From Lophius americanus (Eukaryota; Chordata; Actinopteri; Lophiiformes; Lophiidae): a stretch of DNA of 64,000 nucleotides. The position numbers and the translations under genes are program-made. Of the stretch, positions 1 to 11,935 are shown piece after piece (within the stretch, counting starts at the first letter, position 1; every line of letters starts with the position of its first letter). The stretch lies in assembly GCA_037951165.1 (NCBI GenBank), contig JBBDHG010000115.1:2437001-2501000 (forward strand). The letters are read 5' to 3'. The notes under the pieces are model-generated. The model saw nothing but the letters and a program-made list of their open reading frames with translations. It did no database searches and was not told the origin of the DNA.

Positions 1-834
1 GTGGGCTCCATCCGTTCCAATCCTAACCTCACTTGAAAGGGTATGGGAAGGTTTTGAAGGGGCCATTACTTTTTTAGATTTGGCCCCAGTCTTCATTTGA
101 ATGTGACCCAGGAAACGGCATCATTAGAGGGAGAGGGGGCGATCAGAGAGGGGAAGATGAACTCGGGGGCCCCTGACAGCCACTGTGCCGGTATGAAAGG
201 TGGATAGGGGTTGATTAATGATTATAAAGGCAGCAGCCATGAAAACCTCGATTCCATCCTCTCCCCAATGGCCTCTGTTTTAATTCAAGCCTTCCAGACA
301 AGATTAAAAATATACAGTTTAGGCTGCATCGTTGCAAACACCCCCATTTGTTTTCAAAACGAGAGTCGCCAGGGGATATCCACCACTTCATTCACTTAGG
401 AATCTCATCTTCTTCAAATTGTGAAACTAAGGGAATATTGCAGTCTAGACACCATACAGGATATTGTTCATGCAGCAGATAATGGTGACAAATACACACA
501 CATTTTATACTATGGCCTTGTTTTTTTTCTTAATAGTTTAAACCACACTGTCTTCAGAAAACTTGGTATTCCAAACACAGTGGAGGGAAAAGGAATCTGA
601 AGATGCATTCAAGCATTAAGTGTCAGGGAATGTGTCTTTGGAGAGATGGATAACACGAGAGGAATCCAATGTGTGTATGGGTTCGTTTATGACTGAGGAA
701 GCTTAATGGAAACCTTCAAATGCTGGTCAACAGATATATCTGTCTCAAACTGAAACAATTAACAAGGACATGGACGCAAAAAGTTTGATCAATAGAGTTA
801 TTATTGCAAAGATGATAATAATAATAATATTACC

Positions 835-1345
835 ATGGACGCACTGGTGAGTGAGGAGAGAGATCTTATAATCAATCCTGGTGGAGATGGGAAGCCAATG
901 AAGGGAATGAAGAACGGGGGTGATGTGTTCGTGTTTACGAACTCTCATCGGGATCTTTGCAGCACTGTTTTGAACATACTGAAGTCTTTGAATACTTTTA
1001 TTAGGGATCCCGATGAGAAGTGCGTTACAGTAAACCAGCTTTTCAGCATCACTCAAGGTGAGTGAAGAACGGAGTTTGGAAATATTTCTGAGATGGTGAA
1101 AGGAGATCTTGCAGATGTGTTTGATGTGGGATTCAAAAGTGAGTTGAGGGTTGAATCTTACGCTGAGGTTGGTGACTGATGAAGAGAGGGGAATGTTGTG
1201 ACCAGAGAAGGTAATACTGGTTATTGAGAAAGACTGGGTCTGATGTGGGGTGCCAATTAAAATTGCTTCATTTTTGGAGCTGTTCAACTGGAGAAATTTG
1301 TTTTTCATCCACACCTTTATCTCCTCCAGACAAACGCGGAGAGTT
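835..1345 (-). mobile_element. L2-type LINE reverse transcriptase C-terminal fragment
   Basis: The minus-strand frame starting near 1345 reads CLEEIKVWMKNKFLQLNSSK, then SIQRLQYVQNSAAKI and RKHEHITPVLHSLHWLPIS. This is the end of the reverse transcriptase and the following conserved region of teleost L2/Maui-like LINEs. About nine residues that usually lie between AEKLV and YCN are missing, so there is an in-frame internal deletion. The reading ends at VHGN, where the element breaks off into a short AAT microsatellite at about 811-830. The 5' part of the LINE is absent. It is in the same orientation as vav2 and is a dead fragment. Confidence 0.88.
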
Positions 1346-1407
1346 AATAGGGGAGATGACGATGAGGATGGAGAGGCTGAGGAGGAACACGTGTCAGTTG
1401 ATGATGA

Positions 1408-1832
1408 TGATGCACACTGACCAGTAATAAAATTATAAATACCTACCTAAAATGGCAAAACTGCTCTCACCATTGAGGCAAGGAGACCACAAGACCTGTG
1501 AAGGTATTCTGTGGTCTCTGGAACCATGACTCAATCTAACTGGTCTGTTGCTACGCAGCCCTGAATGTCCCACAGCAGACTGGGAACACCCAGCAAGATT
1601 TGCAGTTTTGGAGATTATCTATCCATCACAATATGGACTTTGCAAAGTAATTTAATCCTAAGGCTTTCCCATAATTTCTGCTTCCAATGTCAACTTCAAG
1701 GACAACATGTTAATTTGCTGCCTGATATATCACTTCCACCTTATATGTGACATTGTAACAAGATAATCAATATTATTCTGACTTAACTTGTCAATAGTTA
1801 TACTGTTATGGCTGATTGGAGTAAGTGTCTGC
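1408..1832. mobile_element. Internally deleted Tc1/mariner-type element (MITE-like)
   Basis: The ends resemble inverted repeats: a left end near cacactgaccagtaataaaa and a right end near ttatggctgattggagtaag. Internal blocks match a widespread teleost Tc1-like transposon whose transposase is read on the minus strand. The 5' block (accacaagacctgtgaaggt) is followed directly by a block near the transposase N-terminus (ctgttgctacgcagccctga), then the far end. Most of the transposase is therefore missing, leaving about 425 bp. It sits about 60 bp from the truncated edge of the L2 fragment. Confidence 0.72.
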
Positions 1833-3260
1833 ACTAGGAGGGTATTTAGACAGCTGTTGGTCTCAAAAGCTCAATCAGATGGGGTTCATTGCCAAAGTTG
1901 GTCAAACCATTATTCAAAAATTGGTTTATGAATCTTTCGCATATCCGTTTCTTTCCTTTGTGTAAAAAATGGAAATGCATTAAATAATAAACAACAAATA
2001 AATTATGGAAAAAAAGAATATGAAAAGATGCTGTAGTATGATATATGGTGGAATATGCTTTGCTATCAGATGCGCACACAAAGGAACTTTTGTGTCAAGG
2101 TAACAAAGGAGGAAAGCGTCCATCGAGTGATGAGTTGGATAATAAAAATAACTCAAGAAAGGCACAAAATAGCCCCTTTTATTTTCCGTTTATGAGGCAT
2201 TCTCGCTATTTAAATGTATGCCACATTAGTGGGGATCTACTCAATTCAATATATTATAATGTGATGTTTGGCCTTAATGGAAAATCAATGAGGAGACAAG
2301 CCCGCCGCTGCTGAGACCATACAAAAGCAATTTCCAAATTGACATATGGAGGGCCTGTGTGATTGATTCTGACTGCTGTTGGATTTTAATACCGCTCACT
2401 GGGAGCTCATTGACTCCCAGATATCGTCTTGTGGTTTATCTGCAAAATGCCAAATGAGTCCTTGTCTCCCTTTTCTCCTCTCTCATCATTTCCCTCTGTT
2501 TCGTCTTTCTGCGATGTTTCTTCTCAGACCAAAGCAGGATGAGTGGATATGTTGAGTTAAAAATTTGCAACGACTTTCTGCAAATACATCCTGTTGGTGA
2601 TCAATCATTGCAGGATGTAACACGATTCAATCATTATCAACTCTGCAGAGCATTCCCCACTGTTGAAGTACAAATTCTATAGAGTCCTTCAAACATCTTA
2701 ATAGCTCCACTATTAACATCTTCGCTGTAGCAGGTCCGACACAATGACGTCAGCTGCCATCATCAATTTCATGACTTCATACTATCCCCTCCGCCTGCTT
2801 TAGCTATCTCAAAGAAAACTGTCCTCGATCATCCTCCGTCTGCAGCCACACACGGGCGCACACCGCAGTCAGACGGATTAGAGAGTACAGAATAATAATA
2901 AACTTGCAGCAGCCGTGGCCATGAGACATTCATGGATTAGGTGCCAGCCACCACCTCTGTGGCATTACTTTTGTACCTCATTTCTGAGAGCGTAAAGGGA
3001 CTTTCTGTGCTCAGACAAAAAGATTTTGCTAGCATACAAACTCTATTTTGAAGAGAAATGATTCAGATCGAGCTTATAAGAATATATTCTGTGCTCAATA
3101 GCCCTTTTTCTGTGCTTGCTATTACAACACTCTATGTAGTAGTACAGTAGAATGAGCAACAAAACCAGCCAATCACAGACTTCGGGACATGTCACAAAGG
3201 AATTCTGATTGGCTCTTTCTTCTGCAATCAGCTCACTTGCAGAATTATCCAGTAGCACTC
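1833..3260. other. Intronic stretch with no recognised feature
   Basis: No gene, repeat or RNA that I can name. The ORFs here are short and have unremarkable composition. Confidence 0.5.
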
Positions 3261-3269
3261 TTAAAATAT

Positions 3270-3366
3270 GATGAATAAATATAAAAAAATTAATATTAAA
3301 AAATATTTAAAAACATTTTAAATTTTTTATTAACAATATTTTTTAATAAAAATATTAAAAAACTGA
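3270..3366. repeat. AT-rich low-complexity tract
   Basis: Nearly pure A/T sequence built from recurring attaaaaaata and taaaaatatt words on both strands, so it is partly self-complementary. No transposon ends can be recognised. Confidence 0.7.
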
Positions 3367-4910
3367 TTTTAACTGGAATGAATCTGTAGCAACTGGGAAT
3401 CCTTTTAAGGTTTGAAGACATTTGTCTGCGACATTAAGTTTACTCCAAGGTCTCAAAAATTTCAAAGATAGTGTTGAAACAATGCACTAGTTGTTTACTG
3501 CATTAAACTGAATATGTATTCCTGCTATTTAATGATTTTTTCAAGAAGCAGCAACTAGAAATATGATGCCATGCACCATTTTCTTTTTTAACAGAATCTG
3601 TATTGAAGCAAATGCACGTTGAACGACTGTATATAACCATTGTGAAAACGCATATGAAAACAAAAACAATGAAAAAAAAAACTATTCAGAGTTCAATACG
3701 CACATATGAAGATTATAACGAGTATTAATGCTGTTTTTGTTGTTATTGTCTTCATACAGTGTGGCTTTAGTAGCATTCACTTCCTCTTAAAAAAACAAAT
3801 CGGTCTGGATGTGGAGTTGGTAACCCTTTAAAGCAGTTCTGCTGGAATGCAGGCAGTAATTCTTCTGACATGGAGAAGAATGGTCAGTCAGGATTACTTT
3901 CTCCATGTCTGTGATGATAGTGTTGAGCACACACAGTGGGAAAATTATATGAGATATGAGAAAAAATGTATCATAAGAAGTAGTTCTGTATTGATTTGAA
4001 ATGCTGATGTTTTATTTATATGTTTTCATCTAATCAATCGTGCACTTTAATACAATATCTAAGACGTGTTCCCACAAACCTTTACTTAGACCACAGGCCT
4101 ACTGTTCAAGTCATCCATCCATCAGCAGTCATCCAAGTCCAGATGAGCTCCTCATCTCCACCCCCACAACCCCCCAGACCCGCACAGGGGATCTTTTCTG
4201 GGTTTCAGCCACTAGTTCCATCTCCAAAGGAAGGCTGGATTGGGTGCTAAACCTCTTGATGCCTGTGGTCCACTCCATGTCCCAAAAAATCCCCAGAGTG
4301 AGGGGTATAGAGGACAGCAGTAGGAAGTGGCCTCATGACAAAAAAAACAACACAAAAACTCATTCTTATATAACAAAAGCTCAGCATAGAACTAATATGA
4401 TGTTCTAGAGAGTCACTGCTGAACAAACACACAACAACGCCGTGTCCCAGCAACAGACTGTTAGAAAGCAGAGTTGAGTTCAACTCTCATCAATCAGTGA
4501 CATGAGGTGAGACAGTTGACCCTCAAGTGTTTTCTCTTCCTAAGCACGCCTCCACATATCGAGCTTCATGAAATTGGCAGATTTGACCCTGAACTACCTT
4601 TAAAAGCAAACAAATCTCACAGGTGTTCACACTCTCACACCTCTAGCCTACTGTAAAAACGAGTTATTCCTAAAAGTGAAGCGTACACCGAGCTGAAGGT
4701 CACATATCTTATGTGAAGGCAAGGGAATTGTATGTTTATATGACTCATAAATATAGAGAGCGAAAAGAAAAAACCCTGAAATCATGACAAACTTTTGCAT
4801 TTTTAGAAACAACCCCTGCTCCAAATGACATCATCAGCGACACGAGAAGCATCAAAGGTCCGTACGCCAAGTCCAGAAAGCAGAGCACCAATCTGTAGGT
4901 CTACTGATGA

Positions 4911-4916
4911 ACTCAC
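4911..4916 (-). other. vav2: 5' splice donor of vav2 exon 2
   Basis: On the minus strand the exon ends ...GGCAAG and is followed by gtgagt, which matches the consensus donor. This fixes the 3' edge of the exon. The open frame running on to 4803 is simply readthrough into the intron. Confidence 0.92.
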
Positions 4917-5033
4917 CTTGCCGAAGTCCCTGACATCGAAGAGGTCAAATGGGTCGAACAACTCGCTGTTGCGCAGGCCGAACTTGTCATGGCACACCTT
5001 GAGGAATGTCCGGATGTTCTTCAAACACAGAAA
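4917..5033 (-). CDS. vav2: vav2 coding exon 2 (calponin-homology domain), partial gene
   Basis: Reading the minus strand from 5033 to 4917 gives 39 codons beginning FLCLKNIRTFLKV and ending LFDVRDFGK, with no stop. This is the second half of the N-terminal calponin-homology domain of Vav proteins, roughly residues 69-107. The stretch KVCHDKFGLRNSELFDPFDLF fits VAV2; as I recall the paralogues, VAV3 has a TACCETFGMRKSELFEAFDLF-type sequence and VAV1 also differs, so I assign vav2. Vav2 is a cytosolic, tyrosine-phosphorylated guanine-nucleotide exchange factor for Rho/Rac GTPases, and its CH domain takes part in autoinhibition. Both exon ends are in phase 0: an acceptor AG precedes TTT and a GTGAGT donor follows AAG. 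No mutation disrupts the reading, so the exon looks functional. The preceding exon (start codon to about residue 68) should lie beyond the right end of the window, and the next exon beyond the left end. Confidence 0.95.
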
Positions 5034-5054
5034 CTAGAAAAGAGGAAAGACAAT
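5034..5054 (-). other. vav2: 3' splice acceptor of vav2 exon 2
   Basis: Read on the minus strand, this is a pyrimidine-rich tract (tgtctttcctcttttctag) ending in AG directly before the first exon codon, TTT. It is a textbook acceptor and fixes the exon's 5' edge. A plausible branch-point region lies just upstream, around 5055-5075, but I cannot pin the branch adenine. Confidence 0.9.
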
Positions 5055-8000
5055 AATTATGAATGAGTGTGAGCTCAAACTGAATCTGGCATTCATAGCA
5101 GTGTTGCATGATTAAACAAGATGACTATCTGCCCACAGACTGTCATCACTGCAGCAGCAACTTTGTAAATATTCAATTTCCTGGTTGATTGGCAAGCCTT
5201 CAGTTTCATCTTCTCGTGGCGAATGAGTGATTATTCAGCACCAGAAGTTGAGACAGGGTAAGAGAGGGGTTTGCTGCTCCTGAGGCTGATGGGCTGTCTC
5301 TATGATCCAGATAAAGAGAGCCTCAGAGGAGCCGGTCTCCTGACATCAGAGCACAGACAATCCCACCGGCAAAGAGCTGTGGCCTGAGGGATGGAGACAC
5401 TGACCTCGTACTCAAAGGTCACAGGTCACAGATCTGACAAACAGCACCCATGGGTCACATGGAGATGTATAGGAAAAAAAATCTGAAGTTCTAACGTTCA
5501 GTAAAAGCCTCTGAATGAATAAAACCGGTTTGTGTGTGTCCGTACCCCGTCAGCTATCTAGAAAAGGAATTACTTCAGGGTGTTAATAGATAAAAAACAG
5601 TAGATAGAGAAGTACAAGGCTTCTTCCGTAATACAACAAGGCCAGCTTTAAAATCAGTGCCACATAAACCCGATTTACAAATATAGAATCCAAAACGTGT
5701 ATAGCCATCCCTTTCTCTCTTTTTTTGTGTGACTTCTTTGTTTATTTATGAAGTTTTTCATTATCCAACAAGCAGAACAAAGAACCAAGAATATAGAAAC
5801 ATCATTCCGGGGGGAGGAGGGTTGACCATAATGAACAAGAAGAATGAACAAAGAGGTAAAGTCAAACTTAACGGGACAAATAAAAATATAATAAAAAATG
5901 ACATTAATAAATTAGGATAGATATATTTACCAAATACATGTGCATACACCATACACATGAACAGATTAATGTGCCTGCAAACACATAAACACACATGGCT
6001 CCAATCGTAGAGTTTCTTTCTTTTGGTATGGTTACTAGTTCTGTAAGCCAATACGTTTAGAAAATAGAATAGTATAAACCAATATCTTTTGTCGTGAATG
6101 TTTTTTGAGTCGTTTTAGGGGTGCCTGGTAGTAATCTAGTATTACTTCCAGAAGGTGTCAGTAATGCATCTATAGGCTATTGACAATAAGAAGTGACGGA
6201 GAAAACGGCCATGATTCTGCCGGGTAAAGATAACTTCTCCAAATTCTACTCAGCTAGGGACAATCATTTGAGCTCAAAGCACCAAGTAGAGGAAGCTCCA
6301 TCAAGAGTTTGACAATCAATAGCTAGAGACTTGCTTTCCATCGGCTTTTGAACAAATAATTAGTAGTTAGTATTTTGGCTTGAAAAGCTCATCCCTAGCT
6401 TTGACTCTATCCTTATGCCTTATTTTCTTTTAAACATTCTGGTTAAAATCCAGTGTGAACACAGCGTGAACCAGGATTAAAAAAAGTATTTCCGCCAATT
6501 ATCTGATTGGTCCAGACGAAGACAAACAAAACTAAAGGGTGCCCCTTAATCTCAAATTTTAAATCTCTTTATTCACTACTTTGTGTGAGGAAACTAATTA
6601 TGTATGCAATCTACCGGTAAACCGGTTCTAGCAGACGCAACCTGTAAAATAGAGCCAGACAGAAAAGAACGAGCCGGCGCTTATTATATATTGGCCAATA
6701 TTATCGTACAGTAGATTGATACGTGAGGCTTTTCCAAGGATGACTTCTTCCCGCTGACTTAAATAAAGCATGAGTGGGACTGATGGCTAATATGGGGCGA
6801 GTTCATAGTGATCCTACAGCAGGCAAGAAGTCTCATAATAAACTGCATAATGAATACTCTCGGGTCACGAATATTGATGGGCCCGGTCGCTAAATTATGC
6901 CATCACACAGATAAACCTTGAAAGCTGGGAATAGTCCAATGACTGCCCAGGAGTATTGAAATATTAATGATAAGCCTAACTGCCTATCCATCTCCCATCT
7001 TTGTGTCTGAAGAGCACACTACCTAGCATGTAAATTCAGATGCTGCTCAGATATGCCCCTTTATTTCTCTGTGCATGCCGGATATGAACCGACGGCCGTA
7101 AAAACGGAGTATTCACTGAAACATCGGAGTGAGAGCGCCTATGTGGAACAAAAGCCTTGATTGGCTATTCTACTGAAAGATTTGACAACATGCATGTGCC
7201 GCTTAAAGTACTGCTGCAAAAAGGGCCGGTGCAGCAATCAGCAGGGTTGCAAGTCACAATTCACATTTGGTTAATGGTAGCATTGCCTTAAAGCAACACC
7301 AATAGCACCGTTGGGCTTTCAGATAATGAAATGCCTTGCAGAGAATCCAAAAACTTCACTCAGTGGAACCATTCAGAAATACGGCGACTTTCTGAGCTGT
7401 ACTGTTTCCTATTTCTACAATGGACCAAGGCAATCCATTTCCATATGCATGTCAGCGTTCACGCTTTAAAACACTGCAAATAGAAAACTTTCTATTACCA
7501 TAGCGGTAATTTATTTTAATAAAAAGCAGTTTCATCTGATAAAGTTTCATAGTATTTGTTGATATTTCAGTCAGTCAGTCTCTCTTGGCCACATCTGAAA
7601 GCTCTGCTGATTCATTTTCATTCGTGTGGCGCATCCATCTCGGGCCCAGTGTCATGGGTGTGAACCCCACAAGAGACTCGCAGCAGCCAGTGAAAAGAAA
7701 TGTGATTGGCTGGCTAGAACCAAAGTGACATTTGAGGTTCAGTGATGAAGGTTATCGTGCCTCCTGATCCTCACGTGCAGTTGAGGAAAAAAAGCATATT
7801 TTCCCAGCTCCGATATGAAATGGTAACATTTGCTGGAGTGGTTTGGAAACGAGAGAGGCTCTGCAGATATAGATCAAGGGGGAGAAGATGTGTCTGACAT
7901 TCTAATGTATGTTTAGCGATAAGAGAGCCAGGGTATGGGTAGGGAGAACTGCTAAGATCTGGATAAAAAACACACCATTTCATGTGGAGGTAGGGAGTGC

Positions 8001-8430
8001 ACCTGGGAATAAACAGGCTGTGGTCATCTCCTCAGGCTGGGGTTGGCCTTAACACAATCCATCTGAAATAACGTCAACAAACCGCAACAAATTCAAGGCT
8101 GTGCACACGTATTCTTTCATTTTTCATGGTGTGAGTGTACCCTTACCCAACACACAGTTTCACCAATCAGTCACTTTAGACACATCTAAAATGAATGCAA
8201 AGGTGATAGAATCCCTGATTTAAATGAATTACGAGTTATTAACTACAATAGATTGAGATTTGTTTTAACCTCCGGACAGACCATTACTGTATTCCTGTTG
8301 ACGTGTTGACAAAAATGTTGAGAGAAGACAGAAATGAGGGAAATCGGTCCCATATGGTTTGAATATTAAAGTCATAGCATGTAATCCTATGGATGGAAGA
8401 ATGCACATAAACAAGGTACAACACAACAGT
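5055..8430. other. Intronic stretch with no recognised feature
   Basis: About 3.4 kb of intron 1 next to exon 2. I see only short spurious ORFs and scattered A/T runs. Nothing matches the transposon families seen elsewhere in the window. Confidence 0.45.
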
Positions 8431-8431
8431 T

Positions 8432-8794
8432 ACACCTGTGTCTGTTTGCCTCAGTAGCTAACCTCACCTACCTCATGTCTGTTTACCTCAGTAGTTTTCC
8501 TCACCTACCTCATGTCTGTTTACCTCAGTAGTTTTCCTCACCTACCTCATGTCTGTTTACCTCAGTAGTTTTCCTCCCCTACTGCATGTCTGTTTACCTC
8601 AGTAGTTAACCTCACCTGTGTCTATTTATCACAGTAGTTTACCTCACCTTTATTTGTTTACCTCAATAGTGTACCTCACCTGTGTGTCTTTACTTCAGTA
8701 GTAAACCTCACCTGTGTCTGTTTATCTTAGTAGTTAATATCACCTACTGCTTGTCTGTTTGCCTCAGTAATTTACCTCACTTGTGTCTGTTTAG
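8432..8794. repeat. Minisatellite, 37-bp and 32-33-bp unit variants
   Basis: About ten tandem units built around the word tgtctgtttacctcagtag followed by cctcacct. Three units from about 8480 to 8590 are nearly identical and 37 bp long (with the extra acctacctcat segment). Later units are 32-33 bp and more diverged (cctcacctgtgtctgttta). The pattern suggests recent expansion of the left part of an older array. Confidence 0.9.
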
Positions 8795-8799
8795 ATATT

Positions 8800-9985
8800 C
8801 TTATATGTTATCCGTTCTCTTATTTGTTTTTCTCTGTAGTTTTGGTATCAGAAGAAAATAAACTGTTCTATTACGGTTATTTCAGTCCCCCAAATCAAAT
8901 AAATGCTGATTATAGTGATAAAGTGATGTCTGTCTCTGCGTTTTCTCTGCCGTACACATTTGTGACGCTCGTTTCAGAGCCTGTTGGGGAGTTCAAAGAT
9001 ATGCATGTGAGACTCTCCATCAACTTTATTAAACTGGTGATAAACTAATGTAAAAGGTGTGATAATTATGAAATTTAAAACGGTTGTATAACATGAAACC
9101 CAAAACGGCTGCAGCCTTATATTCAACAGTGGCCCAGAGAGGACAAACCAAATCCTGACTCTGAGGAGGGCTGTCCCAGAGGTTGAGATAAGGAAATTGA
9201 GGGAAAATCTAGAGGAAGAAAAAAAAGACTTCCTGTAGGTGGTCTCTGCTGTCTCGCAGCAGGAGACAATTTACAAAGTGACTTGTGTGCTCCACTGGAG
9301 CGACAGCTCTGATTTTGACTTCTCAGTCAAGACAAACATCTCTTGGAAGTGGCAGCCTTGTTGTCAGGAAGGCAGGGAAGAGGACAGAGAGGAGCAGCAG
9401 AGAGGAAAGAGTCAGGTAACAAAGACCTGTCACATCCCTGACAAGCTCTTCTACCGTATCGCCACGCTGCATCACAGACGTCCTTATCAACACGCACATA
9501 CCTTCATGCTCATATCCGAGGAGGTACAAATTAAAGTTTCCTCGTGAAACCTGAACAATGGTAAATTGGAACTGGGATACGAGGAAAGTGTGGTTTCATG
9601 GGTGACTGGAGAGGAGAGGAGGGGGAGAAGGAGAGCATGTGGGTGGTTTTGAACTGAAGCTCTTTGGTGTCAGGGGTAGAGGGCGATTGAGGATGTGAGA
9701 GCAATGAGGGAAAAAGCAACCCATGGGAGGGAGAAATAGCAAATGAGGAGGAAGTGCAGGTAAGGCTGAGAAATTAGATGAGCCGGTTTCAAAACTCCAG
9801 GAACTGTTCTGATCAGAAAAAAAGCAAAATGAATAGGGACTTTTTGTTGACTTGAAAGCACCTCACATCGTATATCCTGTATGTAATTAAAAACTGGTGA
9901 CGTTACTAGTTTCACAGCATTAAAAATCAAATCAAACTAGAAAAAGTACTCAGAGATTGCAAACCATCACCAAAGCACAACAGTA
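8800..9985. other. Intronic stretch with no recognised feature
   Basis: Contains purine-rich and pyrimidine-rich patches (for example 9600-9640) and ORFs of about 100 codons or fewer with no recognisable protein. Confidence 0.4.
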
Positions 9986-10309
9986 CCAGAGGTTTAGGAA
10001 AAATTCATGCAGATTTCTCCATTAATGTCCAAGTTAATGCCAACCGCTAAATCTACCAACAACTCCAACAAACTCTCTGAGTATCTCAAATACTCCGTAG
10101 CCGGTCGGGCGTTCAACTTCAGCGTCTCTGTTCAGCCCAATGAGCACCAAGCTCCACCCCAAAGAAAGATCACAGGAATCAAAGTATCAAATCAGTAATG
10201 GCCACATTGTTATGTCACTACTCCAAAAGGCTTATTATTTTATTTCATTTTATTTTAAATGCTAAAAATACAAAACGTCACCAACATTGAATGAACTGTA
10301 AGAGAGGCC

Positions 10310-10452
10310 AAAATCCAACTCTGGGTAAAATTTCATGCAAATCTGTCCAGTAGTTTTTTCCGTAATCCTGCTCACAAATGACAGAGACTTACAAACATAC
10401 AAACAAACAGACAAACACACAGGAGTGAAAACATAACCTCGGTGGAGGTAAT
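10310..10452 (+). repeat. Dispersed fish repeat ending in cggtggaggtaatga
   Basis: The text gtaatcctgctcacaaatga, an A/C-rich run of acaaacaaac type, then gaaaacataacctcggtgga resembles a common teleost dispersed repeat ending in 'aacataacctccttggcggaggta'. A weaker related stretch may lie at about 9990-10060 (attcatgcagatttctcc), and cttggcggaggtt recurs near 10640. I cannot name its class. Confidence 0.5.
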
Positions 10453-11161
10453 GATAAGCCGTTTGGAGTTGTGACTATTGCTCCCTTTTAATGTTCCTTC
10501 TGGAGTGGAGCTGGGCCTTCAGTGGGCTGAATAGAGATGCTGAAGTGGATAGCGAAGGAGACGACTGGCTACGGAGTATCTGAGAGAAGCTAATTGAGAA
10601 ATCTGCATGAAGTTTTTTTAACCTTGGTTTAATGTGGTGCCTTGGCGGAGGTTTGCGCTTTCTGAATGCTTCTTCCAGTTATATGTAGAACTGTTTTAAT
10701 ATGCCGAACCACTTAAGGTCACACAGCACAAACATAAAAAATATCAGATTCAATAGAAAGGAAAAGCTATGAATTCAGATCCGTTTCCTGCTGTCTCTAC
10801 CAATAGCTGAATAACAGGACAAATAAAAACAAGCGTGTCAACAAAATAAACATGTCAAAACACAGTCACAGTGATTAAGACAGAGCTTGAAGACAAAGTT
10901 TTGGATTCACATCATGTACTGTACTTGGCTTAGGCTCATCTTCATTTTCGTAGCAATAATAGTTTCATTAGAGAGAGAAACATGCTGTTAGTTCCGATTT
11001 CATAAAACTAACATCCCCTTTACAACTGCTCGTCGAGCAGGAGATGAGCCGCTAATGTCTGTCTCTGATGCCTGCTGTTGTTCAGCTCGAGATTCAAGCA
11101 TTCATCAGACATTCCTCTGCATGACCAACGACCATATCAGATTACATACATAACAGAAGCA

Positions 11162-11202
11162 GAGGGGAGGAGAGGAGAGGAGAGGAGTGGAGCGGAGAGG
11201 TT
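11162..11202. repeat. GGAGA-rich simple repeat
   Basis: Short run of ggagaggagaggagagg units, purine-only on the plus strand. Confidence 0.85.
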
Positions 11203-11308
11203 TATCACCAGAAGACGGAGGTGAGCAAGACAGATCTCAGACAACCAGTCAGGGAATTTGAGTCAATGGAGGAGAACGATGCCTGTCTGAGAACAATGAT
11301 ATATACTC

Positions 11309-11370
11309 ACTTACTCATATATACACACACACACAGACACACCCACACATATATACACACAGACACAAAC
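11309..11370. repeat. AC/AT-rich microsatellite
   Basis: Imperfect (AC)n with interspersed atat words and acagacac variants. Confidence 0.85.
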
Positions 11371-11935
11371 CTTATGTTTTGTCTGGGGCAGTGAATCACT
11401 CTGAAACCTCAGAGCAACAGGAAGTACCTCTCAGCAGGTGAAAAAGCAGCAAGAAAGACCACAAGAAAGAAAACCCGACCGAGCTGCTTCCAACAATCTA
11501 TAGGTGCACTACACACAAGTACAAATGCACATGAACACACAGATGGCAGGTAGAGGTGATGACGGATCTCCTTAACTTCAGCTTTGGTTAATGATGCTTT
11601 AGCCAGGGTGTTGATTGCTTTCTGGTGAGGAGAGATTTATGCCTGGAAATGACCAGCAAGCAACCTTTCCGACTGAGGCCCACCCAAATGATTGGCTCTG
11701 CTGTGCAGAATGTGTCCATTCCAGCGGCCTGGTGATATCTCAGTCAACGGGGAAAGCTTAGATTTATTAAACACCTAAAACGCTGACAATAAAAAGGAAA
11801 AGAAAAATGAGTGAAGCCTGCAGCTCCCAGGTTTACACACATCTGTCGCTTTGAAATAATACATGAATATACTCATGTAGTATTCGTACTGATAGATTAA
11901 ACTCATGTACTCCTGGTCGTTTTAAAATCGAAATA

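Larger units (their letters stand above)
1..4916 (-). other. vav2: vav2 intron 2, part
   Basis: This stretch lies downstream (in gene orientation) of the exon's donor. It contains an L2 LINE fragment, a Tc1-derived element and an AT-rich tract, which are listed separately. I searched the minus strand for the next CH-domain exon (the usual VISxxSRLS...GIRPFP region) and did not find it, so the intron probably continues past position 1. The remainder (1833-3260 and 3370-4910) shows no recognisable gene. Confidence 0.8.

Noticed and set aside
4803..4916. Continuation of the vav2 exon frame to a stop near 4803
   Set aside because: A consensus donor (GTGAGT) ends the exon at 4917 and Vav2 similarity stops exactly there, so this is intron.
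8432..8794. Possible CRISPR-like array
   Set aside because: Units are tandem with no unique spacers, and the context is a vertebrate intron.
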